A DNA stretch of 43,068 nucleotides from NCBI RefSeq assembly GCF_900156315.1, contig NZ_FTNI01000046.1, forward strand, positions 1 to 43,068, given 5' to 3'. The position numbers and the translations under genes are program-made. How positions within the stretch are numbered: position 1 is the first letter of the stretch; each line of letters opens with the position of its first letter. This stretch comes from Microbispora rosea (GTDB lineage: Bacteria; Actinomycetota; Actinomycetes; Streptosporangiales; Streptosporangiaceae). Positions 1-6,580 of this stretch are shown in pieces. The notes below the pieces were generated by a model that saw nothing but the letters and a program-made list of their open reading frames with translations, was not told the DNA's origin and did no database searches.

Positions 1-1
1 G

Positions 2-538
2 GCGCGCTACGTGATCCACAGCGTCCGTTCCAAGACGCTGGGCGCGACCGCGGCGGCGACCAGCACCCAGCGTCTGTCGCTGATCGCGGGCAAGTACGTC
101 GGCAAGGACGATCCCGTCATGATCGTGCGCTGCCAGTCGGGCCTGCCGGCCGTGGGCGAGGCGCTGGAGCCGTTCACCTTCGCCTACTCGGTGGCGGGGT
201 GCATGCGCGGCTCGCACCACGCGCCCTTGATGCCGGTGGCCGTCGGGCAGGCGCATCCGTCGCGGTTCGACGGTCCGCCGCGCGTGGTCGCGCTCGGCTT
301 CCAGATCAAGGACGGCAGGCTGATCGGCCCGCGCGACATGTTCGACGACCCGGCCTTCGACGGAGCCCGGCGACAGGCCGGCGAGGTGATGGACTACCTG
401 CGCCGCCATGGCCCGTTCGAGCCGCACCGACTGCCGCTCGAGGAGCTGGAGTACACCACGATGACCTCCCTCACCAGGCGCCTGGCACACCGCTGGACGC
501 CGATGACGACCGAGGTCGCGACCCCGGTGGGTGGCTGA
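2..538 (+). CDS. Fructose-1,6-bisphosphate aldolase/phosphatase, C-terminal part (5' end outside window)
   Basis: The reading frame is open from the first bases, so only the last 178 residues of a protein that is usually about 365-370 aa are seen. The family is the bifunctional archaeal-type (class V) gluconeogenic enzyme, which condenses triose phosphates to fructose bisphosphate and then dephosphorylates it in one Mg-dependent active site. The motif YVGKDDP (bases 95-115) matches the Tyr and Schiff-base Lys pair, three residues apart, known from the Sulfolobus enzyme. The segment GCMRGSHHAPLMPV and the C-terminal RRHGPFEPHRLPLEELEYTT are also typical of the family. The stop codon overlaps an ATG of the next gene. 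Family assignment is from recalled motifs; nothing here looks broken. Confidence 0.85.
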   Translation, partial: ARYVIHSVRSKTLGATAAATSTQRLSLIAGKYVGKDDPVMIVRCQSGLPAVGEALEPFTFAYSVAGCMRGSHHAPLMPVAVGQAHPSRFDGPPRVVALGFQIKDGRLIGPRDMFDDPAFDGARRQAGEVMDYLRRHGPFEPHRLPLEELEYTTMTSLTRRLAHRWTPMTTEVATPVGG

Positions 539-540
539 TG

Positions 541-753
541 ATGAGGGCCTCCGTCGGTGACCGCCTGATCGTCGAGAGCATCCATCGGGGCAGGGCGGGC
601 CGCGTCGGGATCGTGATGGCGCTCTACCACACCGACGGCTCGCCTCCCTACCTCGTGAGATGGCTCGACGAGGAGCGGGAGACGCTGTGCTTCTACCCGG
701 GACCGGACGCCCGGATCGAGCACTCCTGGGAGCGGCTGCCCGAAAGCCCCTGA
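541..753 (+). CDS. DUF1918 domain small protein
   Basis: This 70-aa soluble protein begins MRASVGDRLIVES and contains the pattern RAGRVGIVMAL..DGSPPYLVRWLDE, which matches the DUF1918 family of short actinobacterial proteins of unknown function (SH3-like barrel expected). Two ATG codons are possible, at 538 and 541; the first overlaps the stop of the aldolase/phosphatase gene, so the two are probably co-translated. The C-terminal part is acidic and ends HSWERLPESP. No catalytic residues are apparent. The stop codon lies inside a perfect 10-bp tandem duplication (751-770). Function cannot be inferred beyond the family name. Confidence 0.8.
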   Translation: MRASVGDRLIVESIHRGRAGRVGIVMALYHTDGSPPYLVRWLDEERETLCFYPGPDARIEHSWERLPESP

Positions 754-770
754 TCAGCTCTGATCAGCTC
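751..770. repeat. 10-bp perfect tandem duplication at a convergent gene end
   Basis: The unit TGATCAGCTC occurs twice in a row. The first copy carries the TGA stop of the DUF1918 gene, and the second carries the complement of the stop of the phosphoribosyltransferase on the other strand. Each unit contains the palindrome TGATCA. Confidence 0.9.
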
Positions 771-1402
771 GCGCGCAGGCAGTCGATCACGTCCTCGTCG
801 CTTGTCTGGGTGAAGTCGTCGTACCACGCGCCGATCGCGTAGAAGTGGTCGGGCGTGTCCAGGCAGACGACCTCGTCGGCGTCCCTGCGCAGGCTCGCGA
901 TCGTCTCGGGGGCGCCGACCGGCACCGCGAGCACCACCCGGGAGGCCCCGTGCGCCCGGGCCACCTGGCAGGCGGCGCGGGCCGTCCCGCCCGTCGCGAT
1001 CCCGTCGTCCACCACGATCACCGTACGGCCGGCCAGGTCCACCGGCTCGCGGCCGGCCCGGAAGCGGCGGGCCCGCCGCTCCAGCTCGGCCCGCTCGCGC
1101 CGCTCCACCCCGGCCATCTCGTCGCGGGTCATGTTGGCGAGCCGTACGACGTCGGGGTTCACCACCCGCACCCCGCCCTCGCCGATGGCGCCGAAGCCCA
1201 GCTCCGGCTGGTACGGCACGCCCAGCTTGCGTACGACGATCACGTCCAGGGGGGCGCCGAGGGCCCTGGCGACCTGGAACGCCACCGGCACGCCTCCTCG
1301 GGGCAGCCCGACGACGACCGCGTCCTCCATCCCCGGGAGTCCGCGCAACAGCTCGCCCAGGCGCAGGCCGGCGTCACGACGATCGACGAACACGGCAGCC
1401 AT
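764..1402 (-). CDS. Phosphoribosyltransferase family protein
   Basis: The 212-aa protein has the type I phosphoribosyltransferase layout: an N-terminal VVVGLPRGGVPVAFQVA segment near residues 30-46 and the PRPP-binding loop VIVVDDGIATGGTARAA near residues 127-143, where the two acidic residues and GGT grip PRPP. Stand-alone actinobacterial members of this kind are common and their nucleobase or other acceptor is usually unknown. The C-terminus (DHFYAIGAWYDDFTQTSDEDV) is typical of this subgroup. The gene converges on the DUF1918 gene and is divergent from the 1486 gene, with promoters expected in 1403-1485. It may serve purine salvage, but the substrate cannot be told from the sequence. Confidence 0.85.
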   Translation of the reverse strand: MAAVFVDRRDAGLRLGELLRGLPGMEDAVVVGLPRGGVPVAFQVARALGAPLDVIVVRKLGVPYQPELGFGAIGEGGVRVVNPDVVRLANMTRDEMAGVERRERAELERRARRFRAGREPVDLAGRTVIVVDDGIATGGTARAACQVARAHGASRVVLAVPVGAPETIASLRRDADEVVCLDTPDHFYAIGAWYDDFTQTSDEDVIDCLRAS

Positions 1403-1485
1403 CCCCGCCTTTCACCCTTGTCTTTCACCGTCGGCTCCGGCCGCCTGCGGCGGTAGGGCCGAAGGACCCGGGGAAGACTTGGAGC

Positions 1486-1707
1486 ATGTCCCATCCCGGA
1501 GAAATCGACGAGCTGAAAACCAGGCTCGACGCTGCGGAACGGCAGGTGCGCACGCTCGCCGAGGCCGTTCGGGTGCTGGCGGGCGGCCTGGAGGGCGGAC
1601 CGCTGGAGGAGGCCGGGCGGGCCCGGCCCGAGCACGCCGCCCGGCTCGCCCACGAACTACTGCTCGCGGCCGGTCTGATCCAGCCCAAGGAGAGCGAAGG
1701 CCCATAG
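1486..1707 (+). CDS. Hypothetical short helical protein
   Basis: This is a 73-aa charged protein beginning MSHPGEIDELKTRLDAAERQVRTL. Residues 6-30 have heptad-like spacing of Leu, Val and Ala, suggesting a short coiled coil, and the rest is predicted helix rich in Ala, Glu and Arg. There is no signal peptide or membrane segment. A GGAG lies very close to the ATG, so initiation is not strongly supported. The stop is 9 bp before the GTG of the LacI-type gene, so it could be a leader gene of that operon. I do not recognise a family. It may be a genuine small gene, but the coding evidence is modest. Confidence 0.5.
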   Translation: MSHPGEIDELKTRLDAAERQVRTLAEAVRVLAGGLEGGPLEEAGRARPEHAARLAHELLLAAGLIQPKESEGP

Positions 1708-1716
1708 ACTGTCGCC

Positions 1717-2757
1717 GTGACCTCGACCGACCAGGCCCTCGACGGGGAGATCCCGCCTCAGAGGCTGACCGTGGCCGAGATCGCCCACCTGGCGGGAGTG
1801 TCCGCGCCGACCGTGTCGCGGGTGCTCAACGGGCATGCGGGAGTCGCCCTGGCCACCCGGCAACGGGTGGAGGCGGTGCTGCGGGAGCACGGATACCGGC
1901 GCCGCGACAGCGAGCCCGCGGCGATCATCGAGCTCGTCTTCCACGCCCTGGAGAGCCTGTGGGCGCTGGAGATCATCCAGGGCGTCGAGCAGGTCGCCAG
2001 GGAGCATGAGCTGGCCGTGGTGCTGACCGAGATGCAGGGCCGGCTCACCCCTGGCAGGGCGTGGACCGAGCAGGTGCTCGCCCGCCGTCCCACCGGCGTC
2101 GTGGCGGTCTTCTCCGAGCTCACGGTGCAGCAGCAGTCGCAGCTCGCCACCCGCTCGATCCCCCTCGTCGTGCTCGACCCGACCGGCGAGCCGCTGCACG
2201 AGACCCCGTCGGTCGGCGCGACCAACTGGAGCGGCGGGATGGCCGCGACCCGCCACCTGCTCGACCTCGGCCACCGCCGCATCGCGATGTTGAGCGGGCC
2301 GACGCAGTGGCCGTGCTGCCGGGCGCGGCTCGACGGTTACCGCGCCGCGATGGACGCGGCGGGCGTGCCCGTGGACCCCGAGCTCGTGCGGGTCAGCACC
2401 CTCTATGTGGAGGGCGGCCTGCGTGACGGGGCCGAACTGCTGCACCTGCCCGATCCCCCGACCGCCGTCTTCTGCGCCAACGATCTGCAGGCGCTCGGCG
2501 TGTACGAGGCCGCCAGGCGGGCCGGGGCGCGCATCCCCGAGGATCTGAGCGTGGTCGGGTTCGACGACCTGTCGTTCACCCAGTGGGCCGGGCCGCCCAT
2601 CACGACCGTACGGCAGCCGCTCGTGCAGATGGGGGCCGCCGCCGCGCGGATGGTCCTGGCCCTCGCGCAGGGCGAGCGGCTCGAACAGCACCGGGTCGAG
2701 CTCGCCACCGCCCTCGTCGTGCGGGAGAGCACCGCACCGCCACGCGGATGCGTGTAG
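1717..2757 (+). CDS. LacI-family transcriptional regulator
   Basis: The 346-aa protein has an N-terminal helix-turn-helix (residues about 18-45, LTVAEIAHLAGVSAPTVSRVLNG), then a periplasmic-binding-like sugar-sensor domain with the usual landmarks: GVVAVFSELT, the strand-turn HLLDLGHRRIAMLSGP, FCANDLQALGVYEAARRAG and SVVGFDDLSFTQWAGPPITTVRQP. Family knowledge predicts a dimeric repressor released or activated by a small ligand, commonly a sugar. Start GTG 1717 is chosen because HTH spacing then fits the family. The 3' end overlaps the start of the sensor kinase by 10 bp, so these three regulators probably form one transcript. The ligand and operator are unknown; no sugar transporter lies next to it. 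Confidence 0.92.
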   Translation: MTSTDQALDGEIPPQRLTVAEIAHLAGVSAPTVSRVLNGHAGVALATRQRVEAVLREHGYRRRDSEPAAIIELVFHALESLWALEIIQGVEQVAREHELAVVLTEMQGRLTPGRAWTEQVLARRPTGVVAVFSELTVQQQSQLATRSIPLVVLDPTGEPLHETPSVGATNWSGGMAATRHLLDLGHRRIAMLSGPTQWPCCRARLDGYRAAMDAAGVPVDPELVRVSTLYVEGGLRDGAELLHLPDPPTAVFCANDLQALGVYEAARRAGARIPEDLSVVGFDDLSFTQWAGPPITTVRQPLVQMGAAAARMVLALAQGERLEQHRVELATALVVRESTAPPRGCV

Positions 2758-3923
2758 GGGGATGGGCGGCCGACGCCGGACTCGGTGTGATCTTCGCCGC
2801 GGTGCTGGCCTTCTGGGCCTATCGGATCGCCGATAGCTGGGGCGGCGGCTACTGGGGGTTCGACTGCGCCGCCGGCGCCGTGGTGTGTGTGATCGCCCTG
2901 GCACGCCGGTTCGACCCGGCCCGGGCGGCGGCGGCCGGTCTGGCCGTCGCCGCGACCGCCGTCCTGGCCGCCAGGTTCGCCGATCTGCCCAGCGAGCCCG
3001 GTCCGGGGATGGCCCTCGGCCTGGCGGTGCTGGTCGGCACGGCGGTCAGGGCGCTGCCGGTCGTCACGACCTGCGGCGTGGCGGCCGGTGGGCTGGCCGT
3101 GGCCACCGGCAGCCTGCTGACGGCGCACACGCTCGCCGCCGGAGTGCCCTCGGTCACCGCGATGAACGTCCTGGTCTGGGCCGCCGCCGTCGTGGCCGGG
3201 CTGTTCCCGCGGCTGCTCGACGCCCGCAGGCGGGCCGTCGCCGAGGGGGTGCGCCGCGCGGAACGGCTGCGCCTCGCCCGCGAGCTGCACGACGTCGTCG
3301 CCCACCACGTCACCGGCATCGTGGTGCAGGCCCAGGCCGCCCGGCTGGTCGCGCACAAGAGCCCCGGCAAGGCGGGCGACGCGCTGGCCGAGATCGAGGC
3401 CGCAGGGTCGGACGCGCTGGCCGCGATGCGCCGCGTCGTCGGCCTGCTGCGCGACCCGGACGAGCCCGCCGCCCGCGCGCCCGGCGGGCCGGGCGGGCTG
3501 GACGGGCTGGACGAGCTGGGCGAGCTGGTCGGGCGCTTCGAGGCGGGCGGCCGTGCGGTGCGCCTGCGGCTGCCGGACGAGGAGGAGACGGCGACGTGGC
3601 CGCCCGAGGTGGCCGGCACGGTCTACCGGGTCGTGCAGGAGTCGCTGACCAACATCTCCCGCCATGCTCCGCACTCCCGCTCGGTCACGGTCAGCGTGGA
3701 ACGGGACCGTGAGACGCTCACCGTCGAGGTCGCCGACGACTCGTCGCGGGGCCCCTCGCGGCACCACCAGCGCGGCGGGTACGGCCTGATCGGGATGCGC
3801 GAGCGGGTCGAGGCGCTCGGCGGCACGCTGCGCGCCGGGCCGCGTCCCGGGGCCGGCTGGTCCGTGCGCGCCACCCTGCCCGTGCCCCGGTCGAAGGCGC
3901 TGCCGGAGCGGGCACGCCGATGA
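2748..3923 (+). CDS. Two-component sensor histidine kinase, NarL/DesK type
   Basis: The 391-aa protein has about four to five hydrophobic segments in residues 8-155, a HisKA_3 dimerisation helix with the phospho-acceptor motif LARELHDVVAHHVTG (His181), and a HATPase domain with N-box NISRHAP and G-box GYGLIGMRERVEALGG. A Gly/Leu/Asp repeat (GGLDGLDELGEL) links the two. Such kinases autophosphorylate on His and pass phosphate to a LuxR-type regulator. ATG 2748 was chosen because it puts the first membrane segment at the N-terminus; longer in-frame extensions are Arg-rich shadow. The gene overlaps the LacI gene by 10 bp and the response regulator by 4 bp. The signal sensed is not evident; the membrane part has no recognisable ligand domain. 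Confidence 0.93.
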   Translation: MRVGGWAADAGLGVIFAAVLAFWAYRIADSWGGGYWGFDCAAGAVVCVIALARRFDPARAAAAGLAVAATAVLAARFADLPSEPGPGMALGLAVLVGTAVRALPVVTTCGVAAGGLAVATGSLLTAHTLAAGVPSVTAMNVLVWAAAVVAGLFPRLLDARRRAVAEGVRRAERLRLARELHDVVAHHVTGIVVQAQAARLVAHKSPGKAGDALAEIEAAGSDALAAMRRVVGLLRDPDEPAARAPGGPGGLDGLDELGELVGRFEAGGRAVRLRLPDEEETATWPPEVAGTVYRVVQESLTNISRHAPHSRSVTVSVERDRETLTVEVADDSSRGPSRHHQRGGYGLIGMRERVEALGGTLRAGPRPGAGWSVRATLPVPRSKALPERARR

Positions 3924-4570
3924 CGATCAGGGTGTTGGTGGCCGACGACCAGGCGATGGTCCGCGGCGGCCTGCGGCTGATCCTGGAGGACCAGCCCGAC
4001 TTCGAGGTGGTCGCGGAGGCGGCCGACGGCGCCGAGGCCGTGGAGGCGGCCCGGCGGCTGCGGCCCGACGTGTGCCTGGTGGACGTGCGCATGCCGCGGC
4101 TCGACGGCATCGAGGTCACCCGTGCCCTGGCCGGGCCCGGCGTGCCCGACCCGCTGCGGGTGGTCGTGGTCACCACGTTCGACCTGGACGAGTACGTCTA
4201 CGGCGCGTTGCGGGCGGGCGCGACCGGCTTCGTCCTGAAGGACTGCGGCCCCGCCCTGCTCGTGGAGGCCGTGCGGGCCGCCCACCAGGGGGACGCCCTG
4301 GTCTCCCCTTCGGTCACCCTGCGGCTGCTGCGCCACCTGACGGCTCGGCTGCCGGCCCCCGGCAGGGCGGACCATCCGCTCTCCAACCGGGAGTTGGAAG
4401 TCGTCAGGGCCGTCGCCCGGGGCCGTACGAACCAGGAGATCGCGGCCGAGCTGTTCATCTCGCTGAGCACGGTCAAGAGCCACGTGGCCGGCATCCAGGC
4501 CAAGCTCGGCCTGCGCAACCGGGTCGAGGTCGCGGCCTGGGCCTGGGAGAACCGCATCGCAGGCTCCTAA
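3920..4570 (+). CDS. Two-component response regulator, NarL/LuxR type
   Basis: The 216-aa protein begins with a receiver domain: acidic pair Asp9-Asp10, phospho-acceptor Asp55 in CLVDVRMP, the Thr of VVTTFD and the Lys of FVLKD. It ends with a LuxR/GerE helix-turn-helix (residues about 150-210, LSNRELEVVRAVARGRTNQEIAAELFISLSTVKSHV). It should be phosphorylated by the kinase just upstream, with which it shares an ATGA overlap, and then bind DNA as a dimer. The likely targets are unknown; the next gene downstream (GlsB-like) has its own ribosome-binding site and possible promoter, so it may or may not be part of the regulon. Confidence 0.95.
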   Translation: MTIRVLVADDQAMVRGGLRLILEDQPDFEVVAEAADGAEAVEAARRLRPDVCLVDVRMPRLDGIEVTRALAGPGVPDPLRVVVVTTFDLDEYVYGALRAGATGFVLKDCGPALLVEAVRAAHQGDALVSPSVTLRLLRHLTARLPAPGRADHPLSNRELEVVRAVARGRTNQEIAAELFISLSTVKSHVAGIQAKLGLRNRVEVAAWAWENRIAGS

Positions 4571-4587
4571 TCCTCCCACTTTGTCAT

Positions 4588-4610
4588 GTTTTGTCCGGTT
4601 TGACCTGGGC
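4588..4610 (+). promoter_or_regulatory. Possible SigB-type promoter in front of the GlsB/YeaQ-like gene
   Basis: GTTT (4588-4591) is followed after 15 bp by GGGC (4607-4610), close to the GTTT-N14-16-GGGTA pattern of actinomycete SigB-like stress promoters. It lies 38 bp before the start codon of a gene family that is often stress induced. The match is short and could be chance. Confidence 0.3.
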
Positions 4611-4647
4611 AGAAGGCAGGCAGCCGAAACACAAGGAGGGTGGCAGC

Positions 4648-4920
4648 ATGGCCGTCAGCGGCATCATCTCCGCCATAATCATCGGACTCATCATCGGCGC
4701 TCTCGGCCGGCTGGTCGTTCCCGGGCGCCAGGCCATCCCGATCTGGCTCACCATGATCATCGGTATCATCGCCGCCCTCATCGGCTCGGCGATCGCCCGG
4801 GGCGTGGGAGTCGCCACCACCCCGGGGGTCGACTGGATCGAGCTGATCATCCAGGTGGCCCTCGCCGCCGTCGGCGTCATGGCCGCCGTAATGTTGTACC
4901 GCCGCAGAAGCGTCGGTTAG
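4648..4920 (+). CDS. GlsB/YeaQ/YmgE-family small membrane protein
   Basis: The 90-aa protein consists of three hydrophobic segments separated by short Gly-rich turns: IISAIIIGLIIGALGRLVVPG, WLTMIIGIIAALIGSAIARG and ELIIQVALAAVGVMAAVML, ending in a basic YRRRSVG tail. This is the layout of the transglycosylase-associated (GlsB/YeaQ/YmgE) family of general-stress membrane proteins, whose biochemical role is not established. The ATG at 4648 has a strong AAGGAGGG site 7 bp upstream. The gene follows the response regulator by 77 bp and is closed by a perfect hairpin terminator, so it is likely a separate or semi-independent unit. Confidence 0.9.
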   Translation: MAVSGIISAIIIGLIIGALGRLVVPGRQAIPIWLTMIIGIIAALIGSAIARGVGVATTPGVDWIELIIQVALAAVGVMAAVMLYRRRSVG

Positions 4921-4930
4921 TTCCTCGCTC

Positions 4931-4965
4931 CGCCGATGGCCCCGGCACGACTGGGGCCATCGGCG
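4931..4965 (+). terminator. Strong hairpin terminator after the GlsB-like gene
   Basis: A perfect 13-bp stem (4931-4943 pairing with 4953-4965) encloses a 9-nt loop, 10 bp after the stop codon. There is no U-tract, as is common in high-GC actinomycetes. It separates the regulator block from the hydrogenase operon. Confidence 0.85.
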
Positions 4966-4985
4966 CGCCCGGACTGTCATGGTCT

Positions 4986-5012
4986 TTGCGAAATCACCGA
5001 CATCTATTGATT
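4986..5012 (+). promoter_or_regulatory. Probable promoter/operator region of the hydrogenase operon
   Basis: Bases 4966-5079 are the only gap before more than 10 kb of abutting hydrogenase genes, so the operon promoter is expected here. This stretch is locally AT-richer. It holds a TTGCGA that could act as a -35 element (4986-4991) and an inverted repeat AATCA-N11-TGATT (4992-4996, 5008-5012). No convincing -10 at the right distance was found. Confidence 0.35.
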
Positions 5013-5079
5013 CCCCCCGTCACGGCGCGGCGTACGGTCGTTAACCAGGGGCTTGACGATCCGGGGGAAGTGGTCCGCG

Positions 5080-5697
5080 ATGGACCAGGCGGTCCTTGCA
5101 CGTGTTCCTGAGGTGTTCGCTCGCCGTGTGGGGCCGGCGCTCGGCCTTGCCGACGAGGCCGACGTGGTGGCCAGGGCCTGTCACGCCATGGCGACGCGCT
5201 TCCACGGCGGCGGCAGGCTCATCGTCTTCGGCAACGGCGAGGCCGCCACCGACGCCCAGCACATATCGGTGGAGTTCGTCCACCCGGTGATCGTGGGAAA
5301 ACGGGCGCTGCCGTCGTTCTCCCTCACGAGCGACGTGGCGACGATCACCGGGGTGGCCGCGACGGCGGGCCTGGAGGAGGTCTTCGCGCACCAGCTTCGC
5401 CGTCTCGCCGCGCCGCAGGACATCGCGCTGGGCGTCTCTTCCGACGGCGGCTGCGTGAACGTGCTCAGAGGCCTGGAGACGGCGCACCGGCTCGGCCTGC
5501 TCACGCTGGCGCTGACCGGCGGCGACGACGGTGGCCCGATCGGGCGCAGCCCGGCCGTCGACCACGTCCTGATCGCGCGCTCCGCCGACCCCCGCGTGGT
5601 CAAGGAGGTGCACGTCACCACCTACCACATCCTCTGGGAGCTGGTGCACGTCTTCTGTGAGCAGCCCGGCGTGCTGGATCCACGGGTCGTCCCATGA
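5080..5697 (+). CDS. SIS-domain protein, GmhA-like (hydrogenase cluster)
   Basis: This 205-aa protein has one sugar-isomerase (SIS) fold resembling sedoheptulose-7-phosphate isomerase. It carries the phosphosugar loop FGNGEAATDAQHISVEF and a C-terminal EVHVTTYHILWELVHVF helix. The His and Glu after DAQ align with the segment holding the catalytic Glu of GmhA, so it may be catalytically competent. ATG 5080 is preferred over TTG 5053 because a GGGGGAAG lies about 10 bp upstream of it. It opens the hydrogenase operon and overlaps the HypC-like gene by 4 bp. SIS proteins are recurrent neighbours of actinobacterial group 1h hydrogenases, but their role there is not known to me; lipopolysaccharide heptose is not expected in this organism. 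Confidence 0.82.
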   Translation: MDQAVLARVPEVFARRVGPALGLADEADVVARACHAMATRFHGGGRLIVFGNGEAATDAQHISVEFVHPVIVGKRALPSFSLTSDVATITGVAATAGLEEVFAHQLRRLAAPQDIALGVSSDGGCVNVLRGLETAHRLGLLTLALTGGDDGGPIGRSPAVDHVLIARSADPRVVKEVHVTTYHILWELVHVFCEQPGVLDPRVVP

Positions 5698-5918
5698 ACT
5701 GCCACGACGAGACGTGTGTCACCTGCTCGGACCAGGCGGTCGCGGTGACCGTCGTACGGCTCCTGGAGCGGGACCTCGCCCTCGTCGACACCGGCCGGGG
5801 CCGGGAGGTGGTCAGCGTCGCCCTGGTGGAGGCCGAGCCCGGCGCCACCGTCCTGGTCCACGCCAAGGAGGCCATCGCGGTCGTGAGGGAGATGAGCGTG
5901 AGGGAGATGAGACAGTGA
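5694..5918 (+). CDS. HypC/HupF-like small protein (second HypC paralogue)
   Basis: The 74-aa protein has the HypC beta-barrel pattern (AVAVTVVRLLERDLALVDTGRGREVVSVALV...GATVLVHAKEAIAVV). Its N-terminus differs from canonical HypC: instead of Met-Cys-Leu-Gly-Ile-Pro it reads MNCHDETCVTCSD, giving Cys3, Cys8 and Cys11. Classical HypC uses Cys2 to hold the Fe(CN)2CO unit with HypD and to chaperone the large subunit. Here a conventional hypC also exists at 13355, so this paralogue may be a dedicated chaperone or a variant iron carrier. It overlaps both flanking SIS genes by 4 bp (ATGA and GTGA), which suggests stoichiometric production of the trio. Confidence 0.8.
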   Translation: MNCHDETCVTCSDQAVAVTVVRLLERDLALVDTGRGREVVSVALVEAEPGATVLVHAKEAIAVVREMSVREMRQ

Positions 5919-6580
5919 GCGATATCGAGGCGCTGTACCCCTTCCTCTACTCGGGGTCCTCGGACCTCGACGCGGTGATGACCTCCGTACGCCAGTCGAC
6001 GGTGGAGAAGGTCGACGAGATCGTCACCCTGCGCAGGACGGTGCTGGAGCGCGACGGGGACCGGATCGCCGCCTGCGCCGCGGCGATGGCGAAGGCGTTC
6101 GCGGCGGGGGCCCGGCTGTTCGCCTTCGGCAACGGAGGCAGCTCGACCGACGCCCAGGACGTGGCCACGCTCTTCATGAACCCCGGCGGCACGGCACGTC
6201 CGTTGCCGGCGTTCGCCCTCACGGCCGACATCGCGGTCGTGACGGCGCTGGCCAACGACATCGGCTTCGAGGTGGTCTTCGCCCGGCAGCTCGCCGCGTC
6301 GGCCTTCGCGGGAGACATCGCGCTGGGCCTGTCGACCAGCGGGAACTCCCGCAACCTCATCGCGGCGTTCGAGGAGGCCGAGCGGCGCGGCATGCTCACG
6401 GTCGGGCTGGCCGGCTACGGCGGCGGCCAGATGGCCGAGCTCGGCACCATCGACCACCTGTTCGTGGTGCCCTCGGCCTCGGTCCACCGGATCCAGGAGG
6501 CCCAGACGACCGTCTACCACGCGCTCTGGGAGCTCACCCAGCAAGCCCTGGCGAAGGCCGGTGACAACGATGACGGCTGA
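5915..6580 (+). CDS. SIS-domain protein, degenerate GmhA-like paralogue
   Basis: The 221-aa protein is a paralogue of the SIS protein at 5080. It keeps the loop FGNGGSSTDAQ and the C-terminal VYHALWELTQQ, but the segment after DAQ reads DVATLFMNP, so the His and the position of the catalytic Glu seen in the first copy are gone, and the C-terminal EVH is EAQ. Start GTG 5915 overlaps the HypC-like stop (GTGA); the longer frame upstream is an Arg/Gly-rich shadow of that gene. The N-terminal 60 residues (SDIEALYPFLYSGSSDLD...) are an extra helical region absent from the first copy. Its end overlaps the hhyS start region. A binding or partner role, perhaps with the first SIS protein, is my inference. 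Confidence 0.8.
   Translation: MSDIEALYPFLYSGSSDLDAVMTSVRQSTVEKVDEIVTLRRTVLERDGDRIAACAAAMAKAFAAGARLFAFGNGGSSTDAQDVATLFMNPGGTARPLPAFALTADIAVVTALANDIGFEVVFARQLAASAFAGDIALGLSTSGNSRNLIAAFEEAERRGMLTVGLAGYGGGQMAELGTIDHLFVVPSASVHRIQEAQTTVYHALWELTQQALAKAGDNDDG

Noticed and set aside
1657..2904. A 415-codon minus-strand frame opposite the LacI gene
   Set aside because: It has Arg/His/Gly-rich composition with no recognisable family, and the plus-strand LacI protein is unambiguous.
5657..5914. Upstream extension of the second SIS gene
   Set aside because: The added residues are an Arg/Gly/Pro-rich out-of-frame reading of the HypC-like gene; GTG 5915 with GTGA overlap fits the operon.
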